From Symbiodinium natans (Eukaryota; Sar; Dinophyceae; Suessiales; Symbiodiniaceae), in assembly GCA_905221605.1 (NCBI GenBank), contig CAJNDS010002577.1:100001-135000 (forward strand): a DNA stretch of 35,000 nt, read 5' to 3'. The notes beneath the pieces are model-generated. The model saw nothing but the letters and a program-made list of their open reading frames with translations, was not told the DNA's origin and did no database searches. Position numbers and translations under genes: made by a program. Positions 19,541-28,944 of the stretch are shown one piece after another (the stretch's first letter is position 1; each line of letters begins with the position of its first letter).

Positions 19541-22425
19541 CGACTTTGCTAGAAATTGCCAGTGGTTAGGCTGGGTGTGAGGCGGGGAATCGTGAGTGGT
19601 CAGATTGGCTTGGCGCGGGGACCCACTCGCAATAGGGTTGAGAGAGACCTCCGGATCGAGATTATTTATTACGTATTGCAGAATATGCAAAGAAAAAGGA
19701 AGACTGGAATTTTTTGTTTGTGGAAGGGGGGCAAGAAGCGGTCAACCCGCCCTCCCCCCACAGATGTTGTCTCAGATGATCGCTTCCCCAATATTCTTCG
19801 GAGAACAAAACACTTCTCGATGTTTTCGACTTGTTGAGAGGATTTCCTTTAAATCCTTTGCTTCTTGCCTTCCTTATTTGTGTTCTTCACTCTTTCCTTG
19901 CGTCCTTCATTCTTTCCTCTTGCCCTCCCCTTCCTTTCCCTTCTTTCCCCTTCCATTCCAGACTCCCAATCTATCTCCTGAGCTGCATCTTGCGGCGGTG
20001 CAAATCCGCTACTCAGCCTGAGATATCCCTTCTGTATGTTGATCTGGCAGGCGCTGTACGTCACGAACCGCACATATCCGAAGCCAGAATACCTCAATCC
20101 TGAAAACCCCAACCACGACCTCAACCTTAAAAACCCTTAAGATCCCTTAAACCGTACTGTCGTCCTCAACCTTGCATGCACTCAATTCAAAAGCCATCTG
20201 AACAGATTTCGAACCATACAGTCCACCCGAAACTTGCACAAGAACAACGATACATGCTCGACGTGCTGCCTCCACACAAGACTCACAGCCGTTCCAATTG
20301 CCAGAGGAGGCACCGCCTGACGCGGCCAGCGCTGCGCAAATGCCGGCCCCCAACGCCAAAGACGGGGGCGCCTTTTCAGTGTTGCTTGTTGGATGCGGGT
20401 TGCTTGTCTTTGCTTGGCTAGCTGAATACGGTTCTGAATACGAGTACTAGGCAGCTCTAGGCAGATTTAGGCCCCAAGCATCTTCGGATATGATTGGGCC
20501 GGGTCTGTAGAATTATCGACTAACCAGAGTGCATAACATTACCTGTCCTAGTTCTACAAGGGGTTCTGCTAAGTGTGGAGGACAAGCTGTTGAAAGACAC
20601 GTGACTGCCAACAGATGTTGAAACTCCACTCCCAACCCCAAACCTCAAAACCCCAACTCCAACTCTCAAATCCTCAGCCCGACACCTTGCACCACCCTGC
20701 ACAACCCACCGCCACAGCCAAGCAGCAGGACCGGATGCTCGGCATCCCGGGCAGGAAGCGAAGGCCGCAATAAGCTAAGCACCTGAGTCAAGGGACCCAG
20801 TGGTCCCACAGCTGCTCAAAGTGACCCTCCGTTACAACAGCTTGATTCAGCCTTGAGAACCTTGAAAGGCTTATCTGCTTGGCGAAGCATGTATGATATG
20901 CTACCTGCCGGCCCTGCCTGTGGTACGTATATTGCACGAGAGGGGTTACCGAAAATAAGCTTCCGTGATCCTCCAAAAGCCGCCCAAAATAGCTGTTGAC
21001 ATCCGGAAAGAGGAACACTTGGACCAGGGGAGCATGGGTCAAGTAAACACCAAAAGGTCTGCGACACCCTTCAAACGATCCGGGACTGCTTGTGGTTGCG
21101 CACGCGAACAGCTCATGCGTTCAACCTTTCTTTGACTCTTGTCCTTGCGCTCTTCTCTTCGCCGGGCTCTGCTTACTTTAAGAAGCTTGTCATGTGAGCG
21201 CGACTCAAAAGGGTTGCAGGCTTGGGCAAGAAGCTCTGCAGGGCATGCGAAACACCAGGCCCCCAAGCCCCCAAGCCTTCTGAACCCTGAAAGCCACGAA
21301 TCCGAGACTCAAAGCTCGAAATCTCAAGCTCCAAATCCCACCCCGAACATTCATCCAAACAGACAACAATCGGCACAAAGCCTTGGGAGTGCATTGCTGC
21401 ATGCCCTCAATGCTGGCACTGGCTTAGAAACACAGGTTTATCAAATCTTCAATTTCACCAAACCATCCCCAACAGAGACCCTAACCCAGCATCAGTATGA
21501 GCCAAAACTCTGGCGCGGAGACCCTCTACAGAACAGGAAGGTGCAAACCCGACTAGGTGCACCGTCAGAATGCGCTGCTGCTCCTCCACAGAAACTGATG
21601 GGGCGAAGGCGGCAAAGTTGCCTCGGCGCACCAATGCCATGACTTGGCTCCGGTGGGAGAACATGGAGTCCTCTTAGTCCTCTTTCCGGGATTTAGAGGC
21701 TGTAGTGGCATGTAGTGGCTACATAGCGTACGCAGAAGCTTTTAAGAGATGCTCGGCGCTGAGGTTGCCGGCAAGTCAACTGAAGAAGAAAACGTGAAGC
21801 GCTGCTACCGGCGATCCTGGTGAGCACTTTGAGTTTCCGATCCAGCTTGTCCGAGGATTCTACGATGAATGTGCTAGATCAAGGGTTCCGTTGTTTTGCA
21901 ATGCCTTCCCAGAAACTTTGCGCGGCTTTGCTTTGGTTCACAACTTTGCACATCGAAAGAATGAAAGGAAGCATGTCGCGCCGCGGCATCCTGCTGGTTC
22001 CAACTGCGGAGTTTGAGACAGCAGCTCTAAAACCAGTCGATGCCATGTTTCTTACCACATGCAGTTTGAAGGCGGCCTTCACAGCGCCCTTCAAGACTTC
22101 AAGACACAAACATCCTGAAGAGAAACCCTAAGCTGAACCTTACACCTGCAACGCACTGTCAACAGCAGCGAAACTGATCCCACCCCCCGAAAGCTCCCCT
22201 TGCTTTGTATCTCCTTCAGTTTCCATCCAGGAAAAGGTTTGCGATTTTGTTCGGGGTTGAATAAGCTTTCGGCTGTGTTCCGTTGTGGTTGCGAACTTCT
22301 TAAGTTTCAGATTAAGTTGAGGGTTTGTCCTGTTTTGCACGGTTTGGTAGCCTAGTCCGGATCCGAAACAGTGAACTGGCTAGCTCAAGCACAAATGAAG
22401 AGTCCAGGAGGTCTGCGTAACGGAT
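19541..22425. other. Stretch without a convincing gene
   Basis: Open frames of up to 167 codons (plus, 21139-21642) are Ser, Pro and Gln rich and overlap antisense frames; none has a recognisable domain. A pyrimidine-rich tract lies at about 19875-19975. Degenerate telomere-like A/C-rich runs (CTCAACCTTAAAAACCC, CCCAACCCCAAACCTC) lie at about 20098-20140 and 20625-20670. No splice-linked frames were found. Confidence 0.3.
19875..19975. repeat. Pyrimidine-rich low-complexity tract
   Basis: About 100 bases that are nearly all C and T on the plus strand, made of TTCCTT, CTTTCC and CCCTTCC words, ending at TTCCATTCCAG. It could serve as a polypyrimidine tract, since it ends in AG, but no exon in a supported frame follows. 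Confidence 0.7.
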
Positions 22426-23403
22426 CTAGCGCCACCAGAATCTCCCAGATTCTGGCAGTCTCCCTGCACTTGCCAGTGCCCCACTCCTGAATCCTGGTGT
22501 GCCCCAAGCCCTCAGCCCAAGCCCTGAACTGTCATTGTTTTTTCGTTCGCGAAATGAACTTTTGGACATCTGTGTTCGCCAAATGCGAAACTGTCGTCGC
22601 TTGCGGCTGCCTGTGTTCAGCAACTGTGAAACTGTCTCCGTGTTCCCCAAATGCGAAAGCGAACTGTGGTTGCTTGTGGACGGCTGTATTCGCCAAATGT
22701 GAAACTGTCGCCGCTTTTCAACTTCTGGGCTCTCGGTGTCTTTTGGACGTGCTATTGATCCATCGGAATGCTCTGGCGTGTCCACATGGTCTCTCACTGT
22801 TTGGGTCTGCAGAATAATGTCGCCGTGCTGGACAGGAACTTCGTTATGAAGGATGGTATAAACGTAACAAAACTGGAAGAATGCAATCCTTGCTTTGAGA
22901 CAAGGGATGTGCCCACAAGAGGGAGGGGCAACCCCAAACCCTAAACCCCAATGAAGACCTAAACTAGGATGGTCCTTAGAACCACATGAAAAACATTCGG
23001 CGGGAATGGGCGGAAGGAGGGGGCGGTTCTGACCCCTCCCTTTTATCCCTCCGAGTGGGGGGGTTTCTGCTCCTCCTTTCAGGGCTGGAGCAAAAACCAG
23101 AGACTGGGGGCTGTGGGGCCGAAACAAAGTTCGGAGAAGCAGAAGGCATGGACAAAAACTTTCTTCTTTGAAAGCAAGAAAACTCCACAAATACACCGCT
23201 CTTGACACAAACTGACACAAACGACAAGTACCCAAAGGCAGGCCCCACAACGTACGTTTCTCTTTCTTACACCAGCTGCGCCCAGCGACTTCGAGGCTCC
23301 ACTCGCAAGCCATCACTAGTGAGGCAGCGAGGGGCATGCAGCCAACGTGGTTCCTTGCGACGCATTGGTTTCTATAGTTTGTGGGCGCAGGGGTTGTCTC
23401 CAC
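22426..23403 (-). CDS. Longest non-microsatellite open frame, unrecognised protein
   Basis: The frame is open for 325 codons; by chance fewer than about 0.05 frames this long are expected in a window of this size, so it is worth keeping. It begins at GTG. The first ATG is codon 23, so the true start or an intron boundary is unknown. The predicted protein has a mixed first half with a Cys-Leu-Leu-Leu-Leu segment near residue 85, then Pro, Gly and Ser-rich sequence. Residues about 225-290 contain a repeated Arg-Arg-Gln-Phe-x-Ile-Trp-Arg motif encoded by the tandem repeat at 22572-22720. No known domain is seen. GC content is ordinary, but A/C-rich telomere-like bases at 22930-22951 lie inside the frame, which argues against it being wholly coding. 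Confidence 0.25.
   Translation of the reverse strand: METTPAPTNYRNQCVARNHVGCMPLAASLVMACEWSLEVAGRSWCKKEKRTLWGLPLGTCRLCQFVSRAVYLWSFLAFKEESFCPCLLLLRTLFRPHSPQSLVFAPALKGGAETPPLGGIKGRGQNRPLLPPIPAECFSCGSKDHPSLGLHWGLGFGVAPPSCGHIPCLKARIAFFQFCYVYTILHNEVPVQHGDIILQTQTVRDHVDTPEHSDGSIARPKDTESPEVEKRRQFHIWRIQPSTSNHSSLSHLGNTETVSQLLNTGSRKRRQFRIWRTQMSKSSFRERKNNDSSGLGLRAWGTPGFRSGALASAGRLPESGRFWWR
22572..22720. repeat. Short tandem repeat, four diverged units
   Basis: Units starting at about 22572, 22613, 22642 and 22686 share TGTTCGCCAAATGCGAAACTGT, with spacing of about 29-44 bases and point differences between copies. On the minus strand the unit encodes Arg-Arg-Gln-Phe-His/Arg-Ile-Trp-Arg in the long frame that covers it. 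Confidence 0.75.
22930..22951. repeat. Degenerate telomere-like motif
   Basis: ACCCCAAACCCTAAACCCC, three adjoining units close to CCCTAAA. It is an interstitial remnant, not a telomere. Confidence 0.55.
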
Positions 23404-26400
23404 GAGGCGCCTTCTGTTGTGTGACGCACCAGACAGTGACTTAGGGTATGGCCAGGGTCTTACAATGCCTTACATGTTCTTGGCATAGTGGCGCAACAAC
23501 TTGAAAGATGTCACTGGCTCGGGGTTCTGCCCTTCATGAAGTGCCGGATACACGTACATAGCGAAGACCACACACATGTAATCACGCTACTGTGCGGCCT
23601 CCGACGCTGAGATAGTCGGCACATAACCTTGGTCAAATGCAAACTAAGATCCATAACAGTTGCTGTTCCAGCACGGCCGTTTTCTAGATGCTGCTTTGCC
23701 ACTACCTGTGCAAGGGCACAAATTCATGCGCATGGAGGGAAACCAAGAAACCCAAGCGGATGTGCCCTGCACCGAAGCTCTTCCAGCACACCTCGGCAAT
23801 GCAAGCTACACGACGAGTAGTATCTTCGTCGGTGCGTGTACCAACGTTACGCATTCCCATTGGGTGTGCATGTGCCCATATGGCTGTGGCCAGTAAATGC
23901 CTTTGTTGTCATCGCGTGAGCATTCAGTTTCCGGGTGCATCATGGCCCCCAATTGAGTTTGGCTTGTTGACAGGTGAAAACCTACAGAATCCCGGGCAAC
24001 CCCCTTGCTGCTTCCGTGTGCTAGAGTGGGCCCTGGGGACATGTTACCCACCGCGTTTCAGAAACGTGGTCCCTGAGATCATGACCTCAAAAAAATCATT
24101 CGGCTCGGCAAACGGCACACGCACAGCTTCCCCAAACACTTTTCACGCTTAACATTGCAAGTGGCCATAGCCTGAGTGAGTCAATCTGAGAACGTCGTTC
24201 GTGAAGTCAAGGGAACCCTCAAACAGTCATAAGAGTGAAGCCTCACCCCCAGTGGAGGCAGGCCATCAGAATCACTCCACTTGTTGCAAGATGGAAGGCA
24301 GCAAATGGTACGAATACCCCGACCTTTAAGGCTTTTCTACGAACTTCGGGGCCATGGTCAAATCATGTCAAATCCCAACCCTGCCCGCCACCCTTTTCAT
24401 GCCGGGAAAGCCAGCCATAGAACTTGCAGCCGCACCATTGCACCATAGGGGCCCTGAAACAGACTGGTTTTCTTCACAGTCTTATCGGGCCTTCTCCCGG
24501 GTTTGTTTCTCCAAGGCTTCTTCCACAGCTTCTGGAAGAAGCGGCGAATGTAAACTGTCCCAAGCAGCATTTGGGAGCTTCCAGCAACCTCCAATACCCT
24601 CAAAGGTTGCGGAGTGTCGGAAAACCGCAAATCTCCAAAAGGTTCCCCTCGACGAGACCCGCCCATGGCTCTGACCCACGATGAGTGGGATAATTCCAAG
24701 ATCAAACTGTGCAAAAAACACGGAGCTCCTCTGAACTTTGCTTCATGAACAAATTTCGGCCGAGAGGGTGTACTTTTTCAATCTGAAAGTCCTTATTCCC
24801 TCGACTAGTTTCTTAGATTCTTTGGGAGGCTGCGGAACAGCTTGGGAGCCTACAAACTTATCATGTTTCCCAGAAGGCTTGCTACTCGGAAACGATTCAG
24901 GACCCAAAGCTTTCAATCAGAAAACCCCTTCGGTGTAGAACTCCCCTAAAGGCGAACCCCACAGCGTGACGGGGTGCAGTTCCATGTTCAAACTTGTCAA
25001 TCATGCATGTGTCCAGCTGGCCCAAACCTCGAACACTAAACCTCAAAGCCTGAAGAAGACTTAAAGCGCTTAGGCCCTGTAACCCAAACCCTTTTCTTCG
25101 AATGTCAGAAAAGCCAGCCCATCGTTCCACTCCGAAGCTAGCAAAATCAAGTGTAAAGAAGCCAAAGAATAACTCCACTCCCCGCATAAAAAGGTCAGCT
25201 CATCGCCGTGTAAACACTAGCCCACCGTAGGGTGAGAAGACCGCTTCCCGATCCACTCCAAGAGTGGAAAAGCTGCCTTCACAAGCAATGAACTTAAAAT
25301 GAGGGTAACTCACTGCAGGGGACTTGAGTCGTCAAGCCAACAATGACCATCTACCACGCGCGAACCGCGCTGATTGTTGCAGCTTTCCGGAGCAACAACC
25401 ACCCATGACAACAAAGGCCCAGACACAGCACCGCTCGAAAAGCGCACTGTTCCGCACGCACTCGACATAGATCTCGCAGGGCTAGGGGCGGCAATTCATG
25501 CTTTGGATCTTGGAGCTCAGGCTTCCACTACGCATCCGCATTCCTGAAGAACACTTCTGGCCATGTAAGGGAGCTGAACACATGAGCGCAATCACGAAGA
25601 CGACCCTCAACCTCACCCTCTGAACCCTGAACCCTGAACCATACGACCACGCCTGTTGCCTTTAGTTGCTAGACAGCCATCACCCGCACCTCAGAATAGC
25701 TGGGTTCCGGCAGGCCGGTCTCTTCCTGCAGACTCCATGGTTTCTTCCATGGTTTGGAGTGTGCGCCGGTTTGCTCAGGTTTGGGTTTCACAAAGGCCCT
25801 GCAGCTGCGTGTGGATGTCGTTGGGCTTCACATCCTTATCATCTTTGCTTTGCGGTCCCTAGGCTCACAAAACCGCGGGGCGTTGGGCTCGTGTGCCAAG
25901 GTCTCTCATATCCCCGCTTGGGCCGTCCGAAAACAATCTCAATCCAGGACTGGTGGACACGTCCTGCCCGACTTCCGGCAAAGGTGTGAACACTTTGGCT
26001 GGCGGAGGCTCTGGTCGTCGAGGCAGCGGACCTCATCAGTCTGCCGGTGCGGCATTCGCTGACCCCTCGGAGTTGAAAGAATTACAGCAAGCAGCACAAC
26101 TTTGCAGGGGTTGCCAAAACGGCCACAAAGGTTAAAGATAAGGATGTGCTAAGCATGTTTAAGTACAATGTACTCTCCAGCTACCTCGTATACATGACAA
26201 CCCTGCCTCTGAGTACATGGTACCTGGGTTTGCGTTCGTCAGCTGAATCGACTCGATTTGCAGAATCAAGCAACATCTGAACTCAAATCTTGAATGCTGG
26301 CATGTACACTGTGCAGGATTCGTAAGATATGCGCGGATGCTGGAGTTAGGTCCCGTCTAAACTTATCTTCTCATCGCCCTGCTTACACATAATTAGAAGG

Positions 26401-26918
26401 TACGCTAGAATGACCCATCATGCAAAGCACAACAAAAATCGCGAGAAACTCTGTTTGTGTCCTTCTTGAAGTCTGCGCGAGGCACTTGGCTCTTCAGCTT
26501 TTGGGAGCTCCAGCATCTCGGGCAGCTCGACCTGGTCTGCTGTTGCTTAAAGCAGAAGCAGTCTCTGCCCTAACATTTCATGTCAAGATATACATACAGA
26601 AACATATACATCACTTTCACCAAGAGAACTCTTCATGCAATCCTGAATGAAGTCCCTATACTCACCGACATTGTTATGGCTTTGGGGAATTTGTTGACCG
26701 CCGTACTGATATGTAATAAGGATGCCTAGGTTTCTCAGTCGCAGCCGGCAACGGTGAAGTGAGTTCCGACTTCATGTTGTCATGGGTTGTGACTCGGCTC
26801 GCTTGACTTCCAACACGAACCTTGCACCCTTGGTAGCCCATACTGTAAGCCCCATTTGCGCATGTCCTTTGCCAAAATGGTGCAACCATTGGCCAAAGCA
26901 TCCATGCCCAAACGATGA
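23404..26918. other. Stretch without a convincing gene
   Basis: Frames of up to 154 codons (plus, 23688-24152) overlap antisense frames and show no domain. A 27-codon plus frame at 24665-24748 with a good ATG context (GCCCATGGC) and a Lys-rich sequence, and an 80-codon plus frame at 25893-26135 ending in a Cys-x2-Cys, look somewhat coding but have no second line of support. Telomere-like TGAACCC repeats lie at 25606-25640. Confidence 0.3.
25606..25640. repeat. Telomere-variant array (CCCTGAA)n
   Basis: Runs of CCCTCAA, CCCTCTGAA, CCCTGAA, CCCTGAA in direct succession. The G variant CCCTGAA, rather than CCCTAAA, is the commonest form among the scattered telomere-like remnants here and also occurs singly elsewhere. 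Confidence 0.6.
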
Positions 26919-27490
26919 TTACTTTCTCGCTACCAATGCATCCATTGCAAAGCATCGCGAGTGCAAACCTGCTATGTCCTCACGTCTGCGGTGGCATTAG
27001 CCCAGCAGCTTCCCAAAGTTAAGCTCCGGGCCGGCGAGAGCTCACCGCAAGCCGCGCAGGCGGAAGGCTTTTCTTCCACCGCATGGCGGGCAACGCCGGC
27101 AACACCCTGCTTTGGATTCCGGAACATGACTACAAAAGATTCCGCAAGGCCCTGGAACTGTCGTCGTCGCGCCGGAGCAACATCTCCATTCTCAGATCTT
27201 TCTACAGACATATTTGGTGGCAGGCTTGCGGAAAGAGGGGGCACCGGTGTTTTTAAGCTCGAAGACTCTAAGAGGGACCAGTTGTAAGTGCTTCGATGCA
27301 TCGTAGGAACTGTGAGAATTTGGGGCGAGGGTTAAAAGCTTTTGCATTTAGGGTGACCAGGGTTACGGATCAGTCTGAGGAAAAAAACATCAGAACCTTT
27401 CTGTGTCAACGAACTGATATACAAAAAATCAAGTCCTTTCCCAAATCTACATCCCTAGCAAAACTCTGTAGACTTCTCGAGACCTTATAG
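26919..27490 (+). CDS. Unrecognised protein, intron-supported 3' gene end
   Basis: No family is recognised. Frame 3 is open from after TGA at 26916-26918 and runs to 27283; the exon may truly start at 27006 after ATTAGCCCAG. It ends CAGTT followed by a perfect GTAAGT donor. A 68-base intron (27284-27351) ends TTTTGCATTTAG. The next exon enters in phase (TT+G) and runs to TAG at 27488-27490. Without the intron the frame would stop at once (TAA at 27285). The first exon is Ala, Gly, Arg and Thr rich, with Cys-x2-Cys near its upstream end. The second is strongly charged, with Ser-Glu-Glu-Lys-Asn and Asp-Ile-Gln-Lys-Ile-Lys stretches. A competing frame-2 reading starts at ATG 27083 in a good context (CCGCATGGCG), 57 codons to TAA at 27254. 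Confidence 0.48.
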
Positions 27491-27882
27491 CGCCTGCCCC
27501 TCATCTTGAAGTGCAGGAACTTCAACTCGCGGCGGTGGCGGCGGCTGCGACAGCTGCGGCGACTCTGTAGCTACCTCAAGGCCACTACCATTGTACTGAG
27601 AGATGAGCGCTCGGCGGAAGCTGCGAATCATGGATTCTTACTTCTGGCTTTTGTGACTTGCATTTTCTTCTTGATTATGTGACATGTCGCGTTTCGTGCC
27701 CTTTATGCATATACAGTTTACGGACAAACGCACCGCAGCAGCAGACAGCGAGTCGCGATTGGAGGTGTGCAGACCTGCAGATTCTGACAGAACCGCCGAC
27801 AAGGGGGTGGGCAGGCATGTGTCGGCCAAACTTTCTCAGCTAAACTTTCTCAAGCGTTAGCTTGACCCGACCGGGAGCACCC

Positions 27883-28332
27883 ATGCCAGCATATTTCAAA
27901 CAAACATATTGTATTGAGAGACCTGAAGTTCCAGCTGGTATACCTGGTCAAGAAGAGCTGTGCTGGAAAGGCAACGACCAAGGATCAGTTAGGATCCTAA
28001 GACCGTCAGCGAGATTGTTGCGGAAGCCTGACACGGTCCTGCATAAGGAAGAAAGACCGAAGAATGGAAGACATGCCGAACGCATTGGCACTGGAAAAGC
28101 GGTGGCCAGCAAAACCTCGGTGAAAGCCAGTGCCGGGCGGGGCGAGAAGCAAGACCGGATGACCATGTCAAAACAGAGCAGACCAGGCCTGCGCAGACGA
28201 TGGTACGAGTACGGAGACCAAGGGAGGGGCTCAGTAGAAGGCAACTTTCCCGTAATGTTTTGCAATTTTGCAACAATAAGGGAAATGCTTGGAGACCTGC
28301 GGCGGGATTCAAGCAGCAGGAGGAGTTTGTGA
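27883..28332 (+). CDS. Unrecognised basic protein, single open frame
   Basis: Open from ATG 27883 to TGA at 28330-28332, 149 codons, with the frame itself open from 27859. The product is rich in Lys, Arg and Gly, hydrophilic over residues 40-110 and probably disordered, with a short mixed C-terminus. About 70% of codons begin with a purine, but the strand is purine-rich overall, so this is weak evidence. Frame 3 is also open over 28200-28496 and looks coding near a Gln-Gln-Glu-Glu-Phe-Val-Lys-Leu-Ile stretch, which could be the next exon or a frameshifted continuation. No domain is recognised. Confidence 0.28.
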   Translation: MPAYFKQTYCIERPEVPAGIPGQEELCWKGNDQGSVRILRPSARLLRKPDTVLHKEERPKNGRHAERIGTGKAVASKTSVKASAGRGEKQDRMTMSKQSRPGLRRRWYEYGDQGRGSVEGNFPVMFCNFATIREMLGDLRRDSSSRRSL

Positions 28333-28461
28333 AGCTTATCGGGGTCCAGGCGTACGACGTAGTAAAGTCGAACTGCTGCAAACTACCAGCCTTCCAGGCC
28401 ACACGGGGCAAAAGGCGGCCCTTGAAGACGCAATCTGCAGGAGAACCACGAGCAGGCTTGC

Positions 28462-28944
28462 TTGCAAGTAGAGGCCAGCAGGTCGTCCATCGATGAAGGT
28501 CGGACAACCACTGCACAGGCGCCGATGGCAGAAACGCAGCTGTCTCAGCTTAACACGCCGATGCCCTGGACCAGCATGCATAGGCTTGCAGGCTTCGATA
28601 TTGGAATGCAGGTGGCGGACACTGGCGGACATGCCCAACTTGTTTGGGAGATAGGAAGTGGCGGTCGCACGGAGACTGAACTGTCCACAATTAGGCGTGG
28701 CCTGATGTGGCGGACAAAACCCAGAAACCACCAACGTCTCGACATCACCCCCCCGGAGCGTCGACGATCCAGCCTTGAGACAGCTCATCTGCCAGCAGTT
28801 TGTCAACGACAACTGCGCCACAACGACAACGAAAAGGCTGGCTTGGCAACAGAGATATGTGCGAATCAGACTTCATCAGAAGACACCAGCAGGAACGCAC
28901 AGAGATCCGTCAGATCCGTCATAAAAGGTTCGAGATCGGAGTGA
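28462..28944 (+). CDS. Unrecognised hydrophilic open frame
   Basis: The frame is open for 160 codons to TGA at 28942-28944. It begins at TTG; the first ATG in a good context (GCCGATGG) is at 28525 and would give 139 residues. The product is rich in Thr, Arg, Gln and Ser, with no hydrophobic core and no motif I recognise. It is in the same frame as the open frame at 27883-28332 and lies 130 bases after it, so both may be parts of one interrupted gene. A 161-codon frame on the minus strand (28336-28821) overlaps it. Confidence 0.22.
   Translation: MQVEASRSSIDEGRTTTAQAPMAETQLSQLNTPMPWTSMHRLAGFDIGMQVADTGGHAQLVWEIGSGGRTETELSTIRRGLMWRTKPRNHQRLDITPPERRRSSLETAHLPAVCQRQLRHNDNEKAGLATEICANQTSSEDTSRNAQRSVRSVIKGSRSE

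Noticed and set aside
21490-21510. Relic of the dinoflagellate spliced-leader sequence (TGAGCCAAAA)
   Set aside because: Only ten bases match the reverse complement of the leader and the rest differs; expected by chance.
24665-24748. 27-codon plus ORF with a good ATG context and charged sequence
   Set aside because: Too short to separate from chance, with no splice signal or homology to support it.
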